This document shows, piece by piece, positions 25,472 through 32,825 of a stretch of 40,501 nucleotides of DNA (within the stretch, counting starts at the first letter, position 1; the number at the start of each line of letters is the position of its first letter). The translations under genes were made by a program, and so were the position numbers. The stretch lies in the NCBI GenBank assembly GCA_910584945.1, contig CAJUDY010000035.1, positions 1 to 40,501 of the forward strand. Direction: 5' to 3'. Below the pieces are notes generated by a model that saw only the letters and a list, made by a program, of their open reading frames with translations, did no database searches and was not told the origin of the DNA. The DNA is from an uncultured Lachnospiraceae bacterium. Its GTDB lineage: Bacteria > Bacillota > Clostridia > Lachnospirales > Lachnospiraceae.

Positions 25472-26706
25472 CAAAACGTATTTTCCGATCCATCTGCCTT
25501 GTGGCATTCACCGTTTTTCTTGCGACGGTTGCCCTGATTATGAGCGTTCTGTATCAATACTTTTCAAATATAGAACAGGCACAGCTGAAAATGCAAACAA
25601 CACTTGCGGCACAGGGCGTCACAAATGAAGGCATTGCGTATTTCCGCGATCTGGACCTAACAAATTATCGTATCTCATGGATTGATACCACAGGCAACGT
25701 GATTTTTGACAGTACCTCTGATACGGAAGAAATGGGCAATCATTGGGAACGGGAAGAGGTACAAGAAGCGATGTCTTCGGGTTATGGAGAAAGCATACGC
25801 TATTCCGCTACTCTGATGGAACGCTCGCTCTACTGTGCGCAAAAGCTGAAAGACGGTACGATCTTACGGCTCTCCATCTCTCAGAATACGATCTTCACGC
25901 TGCTTTTGGGAATGATGCAGCCGCTTGGCATTGTATTTTTGATTGCATTCATTTTGTCGATTATTCCGGCAATCCAGATTTCTAAAAAAATTGTACAGCC
26001 GTTAAACAAGATGGAGAAGGAAAACGCGGAACAAATGCGCCGCGAATTTACCGCGAATGTATCCCACGAACTAAAGACGCCGCTCCATTCCATTTCCGGC
26101 TACGCGGAGCTTTTAAAAAATGATCTGGTGAGAGACTGCGATAAAATACCTTTTGCCGGAAAGATTTACGACGAAGCCCAGCGCATGATACGTCTGGTAG
26201 AGGATATTATCAGCCTCTCCCGCCTTGACGAAGGCGGAAACGATATGCAGCGCGAAGATACCGATCTTTATGAACTGGCTAAAAAGGCCGTCGGCAGTCT
26301 GGAAACCCAGGCGGAGACGGCCGGAATTTCCATCACCTGTTCCGGAGAATCCGCGGTACTTGACGGCATCCCCAGGCTTCTGTACAGTATCGTCTACAAT
26401 CTCTGCGATAATGCGATCAAATATAATCAGGAAAACGGAAGTGTGAATGTGACCGTAAAAAGGACAGGGAACGACATTCTTCTGACAGTAAAGGACACCG
26501 GCATCGGCATTGCGCCAGAGCATCAGGAACGCATCTTCGAGCGTTTCTACCGGGTTGACAAAAGCCACTCCAAAGCAGTGGGCGGAACCGGACTTGGACT
26601 TTCCATCGTGAAACATGCCGCAAAAATTCATCATGCGAAGGTGGAAATAGAGAGCGCCGTGGGAAAGGGAACGACGGTCACGGTCGTATTGCCGACAAAG
26701 GGGTAG
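25468..26706 (+). CDS. PhoR-like sensor histidine kinase lacking its PAS region
   Basis: A 412-residue membrane kinase. TM1 is at about 8-30, followed by an extracytoplasmic sensor of about 115 residues, with TM2 at about 150-171. After ISKKIVQPLNKM it goes straight into EKENAEQMRREF and the H-box NVSHELKTPLHS (H200). The ATPase part shows the N box NLCDNAIKYN, DTGIGIAPEHQERIFERFYRV and GGTGLGLSIVKH. Related clostridial PhoR kinases as I recall them have about 150 residues of HAMP and PAS between PLN and the KAEQMRREF segment. Here the two ends are joined in frame, so this gene appears to have lost that part. The kinase core is intact. Confidence 0.92.
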   Translation: MTKRIFRSICLVAFTVFLATVALIMSVLYQYFSNIEQAQLKMQTTLAAQGVTNEGIAYFRDLDLTNYRISWIDTTGNVIFDSTSDTEEMGNHWEREEVQEAMSSGYGESIRYSATLMERSLYCAQKLKDGTILRLSISQNTIFTLLLGMMQPLGIVFLIAFILSIIPAIQISKKIVQPLNKMEKENAEQMRREFTANVSHELKTPLHSISGYAELLKNDLVRDCDKIPFAGKIYDEAQRMIRLVEDIISLSRLDEGGNDMQREDTDLYELAKKAVGSLETQAETAGISITCSGESAVLDGIPRLLYSIVYNLCDNAIKYNQENGSVNVTVKRTGNDILLTVKDTGIGIAPEHQERIFERFYRVDKSHSKAVGGTGLGLSIVKHAAKIHHAKVEIESAVGKGTTVTVVLPTKG

Positions 26707-26812
26707 TGTAAACTAAAAAACTTACCCCTTTCACTGGACAAACAAATATAATCTTCCCACGCTTCCTCCTGCCATAGCTTATTCATCGTCAGTCTCGATC
26801 AGATCATGAATC

Positions 26813-26850
26813 TGCCCCGGCTCCGAATCGAACCGGGGCAATTCTTTTTT
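26813..26850 (+). terminator. Terminator after the histidine kinase gene, next to the cotJC stop
   Basis: An 8-bp perfect stem, TGCCCCGG (26813-26820) with CCGGGGCA (26833-26840), is followed on the plus strand by ATTCTTTTTT. It ends six bases from the stop of the minus-strand cotJC 3' fragment and may serve both directions weakly. Confidence 0.75.
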
Positions 26851-26855
26851 CTCTT

Positions 26856-26981
26856 TTAGTTTTCACAGCCGCAGCCGCAATTGGAATCCTTCGCAATTCC
26901 GGTGTCAAACTCCGGATTCATGATGTAGAAGTTCTTCGAATCCAGATGCTCCTGCGCAATCCTCAGCGCTTCGCCGAAACG
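26856..26981 (-). CDS. cotJC: cotJC 3' fragment (exon 3)
   Basis: On the minus strand the bases from 26981 down encode RFGEALRIAQEHLDSK, then NFYIMNPEFD and a Cys-rich tail CGCGCEN before TAA at 26858-26856. This is the missing C-terminus of the CotJC protein whose middle piece lies at 30598-31045. There is no start codon, ribosome site or promoter of its own. The 15-bp core (26967-26981) is shared with the end of the middle piece. Joined there, the frame is continuous (528 nt = 176 codons before 26966, then 36 codons and stop). The gene would resume only if element A is removed. Confidence 0.9.
   Translation of the reverse strand, partial: RFGEALRIAQEHLDSKNFYIMNPEFDTGIAKDSNCGCGCEN
26967..26981. 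repeat. Element A left attachment core
   Basis: The 15-bp sequence CGCTTCGCCGAAACG occurs here and at 30598-30612 in the same orientation. In the outer flank is the cotJC 3' end; in the inner flank is the arm GGGAGGATGGAAGT (26981-26994), an imperfect inverse of the arm at the other end. Confidence 0.9.
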
Positions 26982-27081
26982 GGAGGATGGAAGTAAAAAT
27001 ATCTCGTAACTGTGAAGGCACTGAACAGTTACCCCTCAAAAGCGAATGACCTTGATCAGCGTATCGACTACCTCCTGTTAG

Positions 27082-27111
27082 TAATAGTGTACATGTTGTA
27101 TTTCATAAAAT
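27082..27111 (+). promoter_or_regulatory. Candidate sigma-E (mother-cell) promoter upstream of the element A recombinase
   Basis: TAATAGT (27082-27088) and CATAAAAT (27104-27111) are separated by 15 bases. The B. subtilis sigma-E consensus as I recall it is KMATATT and CATACAHT with about 14-15 bases between. Six of seven and seven of eight positions agree. It lies 38 bp before the small ORF and its AGGAGG. Not experimentally supported. Confidence 0.5.
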
Positions 27112-27148
27112 ATGTTGTCACCATTATTTTATTTTTAAGGAGGTATTC

Positions 27149-27334
27149 ATGATTAGCAATATTGCGTATCAAATCACAGAAGATACGGCACCTGTTTCTG
27201 AGCAGAAAATGCATTTTCACATCATCCATCGATTGCCCAAATATCCTGCTGCGGAAAAAGAGCGCAGGAAAGCCGAGATTGAAAAACAGTTATTTGCGAT
27301 TTTTTGCAAATATGAGTACGCACACGAAAGATAA
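27149..27334 (+). CDS. Small 61-aa protein upstream of the element A recombinase
   Basis: A short ORF with an excellent ribosome site (AAGGAGG, six bases before ATG). It encodes a soluble, mildly basic protein beginning MISNIAYQITED. Its C-terminal half has AEKERRKAEIEKQLFAIFCKYE, probably a helix. It ends 14 bp before the recombinase, whose own start has only a poor ribosome site, so the recombinase is probably translated by coupling or read-through from this gene. I do not recognise a family with certainty; small ORFs with an LFxIFCKYE-like end are frequent before clostridial recombinases. A recombination directionality factor is one possible role. Confidence 0.7.
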   Translation: MISNIAYQITEDTAPVSEQKMHFHIIHRLPKYPAAEKERRKAEIEKQLFAIFCKYEYAHER

Positions 27335-27348
27335 GAATACGGCAAAAG

Positions 27349-28863
27349 ATGTATTGTGATGCAATTTACGCCAGACAATCGGTCGAGCGTGCGGACAGTA
27401 TATCCATCGAAAGCCAGCTTGAATACTGTAAATATGAGACACGCGGCAATCCATACAAAGAGTACATAGACAAAGGTTTCAGCGGCAAAAATACAAACCG
27501 GCCTGCATTTGAGGAAATGACGGAAGACATCCGGCAGGGAAAAATAACCCGGGTCATCGTCTACAAACTAGACCGGATCAGCCGGTCCATCCTTGATTTT
27601 GCCAACATGATGGACCTGTTTCAGAAACATCAGGTGGAGTTTGTTTCATCAACGGAAAAATTTGATACTTCTACTCCCATTGGACGCGCCATGCTGAATA
27701 TCTGTATTGTCTTTGCACAGCTGGAACGGGAAACTATTCAGAAGCGTGTAACCGACGCATACGATTCACGCTGCAAAAGAGGCTTTTATATGGGCGGACG
27801 TATCCCCTATGGATTTTCCAAAACAACAACGGTCATTGATGGCATCAAGACTTCCATGTATGTTCCTGTACCGGAAGAGGCAGAACAGATACGTCTCATG
27901 TACGCGCTGTATGCGGACTCGAAAAATTCGCTGGGAGATATTATTCGCTATTTTCATGCACATGGAATCAAACATTTGCGCGGCGGCATGTGGAGTACAG
28001 CCAGAATCAGCGATATGCTGCGCAATCCGGTGTATGTAAAAGCTGACGCGGATGTCTACGATTTTTTCAAAAGCCAGGGGGCGCAGATGGTCAATCCTGT
28101 CTCAGATTTTACAGGTTATCATGCCTGCTATCTCTATAAAGGCGAACTCTCAAAAACACGGAAGCAATGTGACCTGAAGGATAAGGAAATTGTGCTGGCG
28201 CCGCATGAAGGGATTGTTTCGTCTCGGGACTGGATCAAATGCCGGGTACGCTGTCTGAACAACCGCCAGTCAACAAGAACCTGCAAACCCAAAAATTCCT
28301 GGCTTGTGGGAAAAGTAAAGTGCGGAAAATGCGGCTATGGCCTGACCATCGCAAAAGCAAACACAAAATGGCACAGATATTTTATCTGCTCCACGGCATC
28401 AGCGACGAAAAAGGCAGAATGTACAGGCACCGGCGGAACGGTCTATGCAGATGTGCTGGAAGTATATATGCTGAAAGCAATCCGTGAACGGCTGGCAGAG
28501 TTTCATACCCTCTCCAAACAGGAAGGCCGCCATACAAATCCACGGATCAACGCAAATAAAATCCGGCTGGCCGAGATTGATAAGGAAATCGAAGATTTAC
28601 TGTCAAAGGCAGTCGGAGCAACACCGGTTCTCATGGAATACATCAACAAGAAGGCCGAAGCGCTGGATACAGAAAGAAAACAGCTTCAGGAAGAAACATT
28701 ATCCCTTACCCATCAGCCAGACAGCAGCCACTTAAGCATCATTTCCGATCATGTACAGAAATGGGAAGAAACCACATTTGAAGATAAACAGGCTGTAGTA
28801 GATACACTGATTAAAGTGATTACGATTGCAGATGATAAAATAGAAATCACATGGAACATCTAA
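27349..28863 (+). CDS. Large serine recombinase of element A
   Basis: A 504-residue large serine recombinase. The resolvase domain has catalytic S11 in IYARQSVERADS, followed by SIESQLEYCKYE, GFSGKNTNRPAFEEM and VYKLDRISRSILDF. The recombinase DNA-binding domain follows (YMGGRIPYGF, GIKHLRGGMWSTARISDMLRNPVY), and then a zinc ribbon with CGKCGYGL and a later FICSTA...AEC pair. A coiled-coil segment (residues about 400-460) ends the protein. It would act on the att cores at 26967 and 30598. It is transcribed opposite to cotJC. The ATG at 27349 has a weak ribosome site, so expression may depend on the upstream small ORF. Confidence 0.93.
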   Translation: MYCDAIYARQSVERADSISIESQLEYCKYETRGNPYKEYIDKGFSGKNTNRPAFEEMTEDIRQGKITRVIVYKLDRISRSILDFANMMDLFQKHQVEFVSSTEKFDTSTPIGRAMLNICIVFAQLERETIQKRVTDAYDSRCKRGFYMGGRIPYGFSKTTTVIDGIKTSMYVPVPEEAEQIRLMYALYADSKNSLGDIIRYFHAHGIKHLRGGMWSTARISDMLRNPVYVKADADVYDFFKSQGAQMVNPVSDFTGYHACYLYKGELSKTRKQCDLKDKEIVLAPHEGIVSSRDWIKCRVRCLNNRQSTRTCKPKNSWLVGKVKCGKCGYGLTIAKANTKWHRYFICSTASATKKAECTGTGGTVYADVLEVYMLKAIRERLAEFHTLSKQEGRHTNPRINANKIRLAEIDKEIEDLLSKAVGATPVLMEYINKKAEALDTERKQLQEETLSLTHQPDSSHLSIISDHVQKWEETTFEDKQAVVDTLIKVITIADDKIEITWNI

Positions 28864-28892
28864 AAATGACACTCCCTCAGAGTGTCATTTTT
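28862..28892. terminator. Bidirectional terminator between recombinase A and the ATPase gene
   Basis: A 13-bp perfect stem, AAAAATGACACTC (28862-28874) with GAGTGTCATTTTT (28880-28892), and a five-base loop. T-runs occur on both strands. It overlaps the recombinase stop and the end of the opposing gene. Confidence 0.88.
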
Positions 28893-30468
28893 CTTGCTTT
28901 TTCATCCTCTCTATCACGCAGCTGTGCGGTTTGTTGACATTGTCCCGATCATAATTGATTCCTACTGCCAATATTTCCCCCGCATATCCTTCCAGAGCCT
29001 GCGTATACTTCCTGTCTTTGATCTGCTGTATTGCTGTATAAGCTGTCTTGTCATATTTTACTTCTACAACAAGTGCCGGTTTCTTCACGGAGGGCAGCGG
29101 CAAAAATACGATATCAGCAAAACCATGTCCTGCAGGCAGCTCCCTTATGAGCCTGTAATCTTTTCTTGCGCTGTAATATGCAAGGCCAATCGCACACGCC
29201 AGAGAATTTTCATCGTTATAAGTCAGAATTGAGGCCGCTTCTGTATGCGCCCTGTCAAGTCCTTCGGCAACGCTTCTTTCATCCCCATTCAGCGTATCTT
29301 CCAGCAGCCTGTCTGAGGCCTTCAAAATGCGCATAATTTCCGGCCATCCGCTTACACTCATGGCATTTTCAAACTCTCCGATGATTTCTTTATTGGGGAT
29401 AAACGCTTCTTCTTCTCTGGAATCATAGGCAAGATATCCCAAATGGATCAACAGTGTTAGCACATCATCTTTTGTCCTGAAATTCTTCATATCATTCTGA
29501 AAACTCCGCATGTTGACTTTGACGTGTCCGCCGCCGAGCATCTGCACAATATCTGACCGAAGCCCGTCGAAATCCATATCCATATAAACTTTCAAGGCTT
29601 CATAAGTCTCTGTTGAAGTCCAGTAATTTGACAGGATACGGTTTTTCATTGCTGCCACAACAGACCTTGGATTATAAATATGCCGGAACTCCCGGAACTG
29701 ATACCCATCATACCAGTCGCTGATCAGGGCAAAATCCATGTCATATTTCCCGCATAATCCTTTTACCTCATTTTCCGTAAAGCCAGTATATTCCTCAAAA
29801 GCAAACTGGTTCGTCATAGAATACTCCCAGAACATATTCAATGCCGAATGCTGGCCATACTTTTTTACAGGAAGAATACCGGTCATATACGCAAGCGCAA
29901 CATACGGCTGGTCTTTTAAAAGATTCCTTAAAAAATCCAGATACTGCTTTTGCAGCGTTTCTGACTCCTGTCTTTCACGCATAACACAGTCCCACTCGTC
30001 GATCAGAAAAATGAATTGCTTATCCGTTTTGGCATAGATTTTCCGAAACGCGGCGGCAAGTCCCATTTCACGCCCCTTTAAAACAGTTCCATACTCTTCG
30101 TTTAATTCTTCCAGTACTTCCTGTTCCAGATGTTCTGTCACCTTCCCGGAAGCTGCCTCAATCAAAAACTGCTGCATATTCAGAAAAACCACATCATATC
30201 GGTTCAAATACTCCTTATACGTCGGATACTCCGCAATGCTGTATCCTGCAAACAGCTTTTCGGAATCGCAGCCGCGGCTGTAATAGGCAGCAAGCATTTT
30301 TAAGGCCATGGATTTTCCAAAACGCCTTGGCCTGCTCACACAAAGAAACTTCTGCTCTGTATTGATACACTTATTTGTCTCTGCGATCAATCTTGTCTTA
30401 TCCACATAGATTTCAGAACGGACAGACTCCCAAAAACCCCTGTTCCCCGGATTCAGATAAATGCCCAT
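28885..30468 (-). CDS. AAA-ATPase-like protein with C-terminal PD-(D/E)XK nuclease-type domain
   Basis: A 527-residue protein of the AAA_ATPase_like + PDDEXK_9 type common in anaerobic gut bacteria. The N-terminus has YVDKTRLIAETNKCI and the Walker A SRPRRFGKSMALKML. Walker B is FIFLIDEWDCV. The C-terminal domain has the nuclease-fold motif PALVVEVKYDK (E-x-K), with HGFADIVFLP before it. A good GGAGG lies before ATG 30468. It is cargo of element A, in the opposite direction to the recombinase. The biological role of this family is not settled; defence or mobile-element maintenance has been proposed for similar proteins. Confidence 0.85.
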   Translation of the reverse strand: MGIYLNPGNRGFWESVRSEIYVDKTRLIAETNKCINTEQKFLCVSRPRRFGKSMALKMLAAYYSRGCDSEKLFAGYSIAEYPTYKEYLNRYDVVFLNMQQFLIEAASGKVTEHLEQEVLEELNEEYGTVLKGREMGLAAAFRKIYAKTDKQFIFLIDEWDCVMRERQESETLQKQYLDFLRNLLKDQPYVALAYMTGILPVKKYGQHSALNMFWEYSMTNQFAFEEYTGFTENEVKGLCGKYDMDFALISDWYDGYQFREFRHIYNPRSVVAAMKNRILSNYWTSTETYEALKVYMDMDFDGLRSDIVQMLGGGHVKVNMRSFQNDMKNFRTKDDVLTLLIHLGYLAYDSREEEAFIPNKEIIGEFENAMSVSGWPEIMRILKASDRLLEDTLNGDERSVAEGLDRAHTEAASILTYNDENSLACAIGLAYYSARKDYRLIRELPAGHGFADIVFLPLPSVKKPALVVEVKYDKTAYTAIQQIKDRKYTQALEGYAGEILAVGINYDRDNVNKPHSCVIERMKKQEK

Positions 30469-30597
30469 AGATGCAACCTCCCTTTCCTTCCCTTAGTATA
30501 GCAATTCTCCCATACATATTCAATTACTTTCTGAATATGGGAAAAACATGGAACAGGAAGATTTTTCCCAGCGTAATCCACTTGATACCTCCCGGTT

Positions 30598-30612
30598 CGC
30601 TTCGCCGAAACG
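30598..30612. repeat. Element A right attachment core
   Basis: Second copy of CGCTTCGCCGAAACG. The inner flank is the arm ACTTGATACCTCCC (30580-30593). The outer flank is the cotJC middle fragment. Confidence 0.9.
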
Positions 30613-31045
30613 CTGGAAATGCACCACTTCCCTTGCTCTTAAGAAACGCAACGGGTCCGCCACATCCGGGTCTTTGACTACACGGAGCAGGTTATCATAA
30701 GTCGTGCGGGCTTTCTGCTCTGCTGCCAGATCCTCAAACAAATCTGTGAGAATATCTCCCTTAGACTGATACTCGCAGGCATTGTGGGGGATACCTGCCG
30801 CTGCCGTTGGCCAGAGCGCCGATGTGTGGTCCACATAGTACGTGTCAAAACCGGACTCTTTGATCTGTTCCATTGTCATATTCTTGGTGAGCTGATAGAC
30901 GATGGCGCAGATCATTTCCATGTGTGCCAGTTCCTCTGTACCTATATCCGTCAATGTCGCCTTACACTCTTTATAAGGCATGGTATAGCGCTGCGCCAGG
31001 TAGCGCATACTGGCGCTGAGCTCTCCATCCGGACCACCGAACTGC
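30598..31045 (-). CDS. cotJC: cotJC middle fragment (exon 2)
   Basis: This piece encodes most of CotJC, a spore-coat protein of the dimanganese catalase fold: QFGGPDGELSAS, the metal motif DIGTEELAHMEM, AAEQKARTTYDNLLR, and LRAREVVHFQRFGEA with the second E-x2-H. It lacks the normal N-terminus, which is at 38766-38860, and stops being CotJC after RFGEA, where the open frame runs into element A to end at 30520. The bases upstream of 31045 are element B, so an apparent start at 31089 is accidental. Its frame fits both neighbours exactly. As it stands the gene cannot give a normal protein. Confidence 0.93.
31031..31045. repeat. Element B left attachment core
   Basis: The 15-bp GGACCACCGAACTGC occurs here and at 38766-38780 in the same orientation. 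The element-side arm starts in the core as ACTGCAAAA (31041-31049), the exact inverse of TTTTGCAGT (38755-38763) at the far end. Confidence 0.9.
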
Positions 31046-31061
31046 AAAAGGAGACAAAAAC

Positions 31062-31259
31062 TCACAGACCGCTTCGCAGCCTCTCCCACTCATCCGGGTG
31101 TTCCGAATAATAAACGCTGAGGTTTTCGCTGATCCTCTTGCAGAGCTTTTGCTCCTGCACTTCTCTCTCCGCCTCCGACAGACTGCGCCAATCCCGCATC
31201 GTTCCATTGGGAGCTTCCGTGACCGACGGTCGGACTTCCAGTTTTCTGCTATATGCCAT
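31062..31259 (-). CDS. Small 65-aa protein adjacent to the element B left core
   Basis: A short ORF on the minus strand with AGGAG about ten bases before ATG 31259. The product is soluble and charged, beginning MAYSRKLEVRPSVTEAPNG and ending in a helical EREVQEQKLCKRISENLSVYYSEHPDEW-type stretch (seen in parts). It ends 16 bp from the attachment core and is divergent from the recombinase gene at 31363. I do not recognise a family. Position and size resemble directionality factors of serine integrases, such as the 58-aa SprB of SPbeta, but there is no sequence evidence. Confidence 0.55.
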   Translation of the reverse strand: MAYSRKLEVRPSVTEAPNGTMRDWRSLSEAEREVQEQKLCKRISENLSVYYSEHPDEWERLRSGL

Positions 31260-31362
31260 AAAACAGGTCTCCTATTTTTTTCTATACTTATGTCCCCCCG
31301 GACGGTCTTATTTCCAAAATCCGCAATATATATAGAACAAATGCAAAAAAGCGGGTACCGCC

Positions 31363-32766
31363 ATGAAAACAGCCGCCGCTTATATCCGGGTCTCCACAGA
31401 AGATCAGACCGAATACTCCCCTGACAGCCAACTGAAAAAAATCAAGGAATACACAAAGGCCCATCACCTCCTGCTGCCGGAAGCTTTCATTTTCCTGGAC
31501 GAAGGGATCAGCGGTAAAAATGCCAAAAATCGTCCTGCATTTATGAAAATGATTCAGATGGCCAGGCAAAAACCCCGTCCCTTTGATCTGATCCTGGTCT
31601 GGAAATTTTCCCGCTTTGCCCGTAGTCGGCAGGACAGCATCTTTTACAAATCCATGCTGAAAAAAGACTGCGGCATCCATGTAGTCTCCATCACCGAACA
31701 GCTGTCCGATGATCCAACCGCAATTCTGATCGAAGCACTTTTGGAAGCCATGGACGAATACTACTCCATCAATCTGGCCCAGGAAGTACGCCGGGGCATG
31801 AACGAAAAGTTCTCCCGGGGCGGCGTCGTATCCGTTCCGCCTTTCGGCTACCGAATGGGGCCGGAGCACTTTGAACCTGATCCGGACAAAGCCCCCTTTC
31901 TCCCCATGATCTTTCAGGACTTCTTAAACGGAAGTTCTTTCCGCCAGATTGCCCTCCGGCTGAACGCCCTTGGCGTCTGCACCGTTCACGGCAACCTCTT
32001 TGAAAGCCGGTCCGTCGAGTACATCCTGACCAATCCGACCTATATCGGAAAACTTCGCCGATCGTCAGGAAAAGAAGAAGCTTCCATGCTTCTGGTCGAC
32101 GGACGCCACCCTGCTCTGATCGACCCGGAGACGTTTCGACAGGTTCAAAACCGAATCATGGAAAGTAAAAAATCCCGTTCTCCCTGCCCCCGAACAGCTC
32201 CGGCCCGTTATATGCTGCAGGGTCTGGTTCGCTGCAGCTGCTGCGGCAGCACCCTGGTTCTCTCCGAAAAAGGAAAATCCCTTCAGTGCCACCGGTATGC
32301 CAAAGGCCTGTGCGGCAAAAGCCACCACATCCGGCTGGATATTCTGAACCGGGCAGTCCTGTCCGTCCTGAAAACAGATCTAGAGGAAGGAACAATTGTT
32401 CTCCAATTTCGAAAAAAGGAGAGTCCCGGTGACACCGCCCTCTTCTCCCGCCTGCTGAAGCAGGAAACCCGGCGTCTGGAACGCATAAAAACAGCCTATG
32501 AAGCCGGTGCAGACAGCCTGGAAGAGTATAAAAAGAGCAAGGCCGACGCCTGTAACAAGATCCGTAAGCTGAAAGAAAAACTCCGGCGGTCTCCCGGGCA
32601 GCCGACGTCTGAGACAGAATTTCATCAGCTCCCTTTGCATTGCGCGCTCTCCCTTCTGGAGAAAGAGGTCATGACCGAACCGGCCAAAAATGTGTTCCTA
32701 CGCTCCCTGCTCTCTCATATCACTTTTTACCGCTCCGAAAGCGCTGTACAGCTTCATTATCACTAA
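31363..32766 (+). CDS. Serine recombinase of element B
   Basis: A 467-residue large serine recombinase unlike that of element A. The catalytic serine is S11 in AYIRVSTEDQTEYS. Then follow GISGKNAKNRPAFMKM, LVWKFSRFARSRQDS and LAQEVRRGMNEKFSRGG. The DNA-binding region has VPPFGYRMGPEH, FRQIALRLNALGV and SRSVEYILTNPTYIGKLRR. A zinc ribbon (RCSCCGSTLVLS, LQCHRYAKGLC) and a coiled-coil arm (about 345-405) follow. It begins about 320 bp inside the left core and reads inward. The 5' ribosome site is poor. It is predicted to recombine the cores at 31031 and 38766. Confidence 0.93.
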   Translation: MKTAAAYIRVSTEDQTEYSPDSQLKKIKEYTKAHHLLLPEAFIFLDEGISGKNAKNRPAFMKMIQMARQKPRPFDLILVWKFSRFARSRQDSIFYKSMLKKDCGIHVVSITEQLSDDPTAILIEALLEAMDEYYSINLAQEVRRGMNEKFSRGGVVSVPPFGYRMGPEHFEPDPDKAPFLPMIFQDFLNGSSFRQIALRLNALGVCTVHGNLFESRSVEYILTNPTYIGKLRRSSGKEEASMLLVDGRHPALIDPETFRQVQNRIMESKKSRSPCPRTAPARYMLQGLVRCSCCGSTLVLSEKGKSLQCHRYAKGLCGKSHHIRLDILNRAVLSVLKTDLEEGTIVLQFRKKESPGDTALFSRLLKQETRRLERIKTAYEAGADSLEEYKKSKADACNKIRKLKEKLRRSPGQPTSETEFHQLPLHCALSLLEKEVMTEPAKNVFLRSLLSHITFYRSESAVQLHYH

Positions 32767-32797
32767 GACAGGGAGTGCAAAATACGCACTCCCTGTC
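32767..32797. terminator. Terminator between recombinase B and adhE
   Basis: A 12-bp perfect stem (GACAGGGAGTGC at 32767-32778 with 32786-32797) encloses a seven-base loop between convergent genes. T-runs are short on both sides, so efficiency is uncertain. Confidence 0.75.
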
Positions 32798-32825
32798 TGT
32801 ATAAACCTTATAATATCAACAAATA

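Larger units (their letters stand above)
26967..30612. mobile_element. Element A: serine-recombinase intervening element inside cotJC
   Basis: A site-specific element of 3,631 bp per unit (one core copy plus interior). It is flanked by exact 15-bp direct repeats inside the CotJC coding sequence at the conserved QRFGEA codons. It encodes a 61-aa ORF, a large serine recombinase near the left end reading inward, and a leftward AAA/PD-(D/E)XK protein. Joining its two ends in a circle would produce a 46-bp quasi-palindrome: arms ACTTGATACCTCCC (30580-30593) and GGGAGGATGGAAGT (26981-26994) around an 18-bp centre that is itself partly symmetric, with TC at the centre. This is the size and form of a large serine integrase attP. 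Its base composition is visibly more A+T-rich than the flanks. No transposase is present. Confidence 0.92.

Noticed and set aside
26697..26731. Inverted repeat at the end of the histidine kinase gene as terminator
   Set aside because: A 9-bp stem is present, but no T-run follows in either direction. The hairpin at 26813-26850 is a better terminator.
30520..31089. A complete 189-aa protein gene at 30520-31089
   Set aside because: Only 30598-31045 is CotJC. The first and last residues of the open frame are element B and element A sequence read by chance.
31260..31362. Sporulation sigma promoter before recombinase B
   Set aside because: Several A+T-rich CATA- or ATATA-like words occur, but none has a matching partner at the right spacing for sigma-E or sigma-K.
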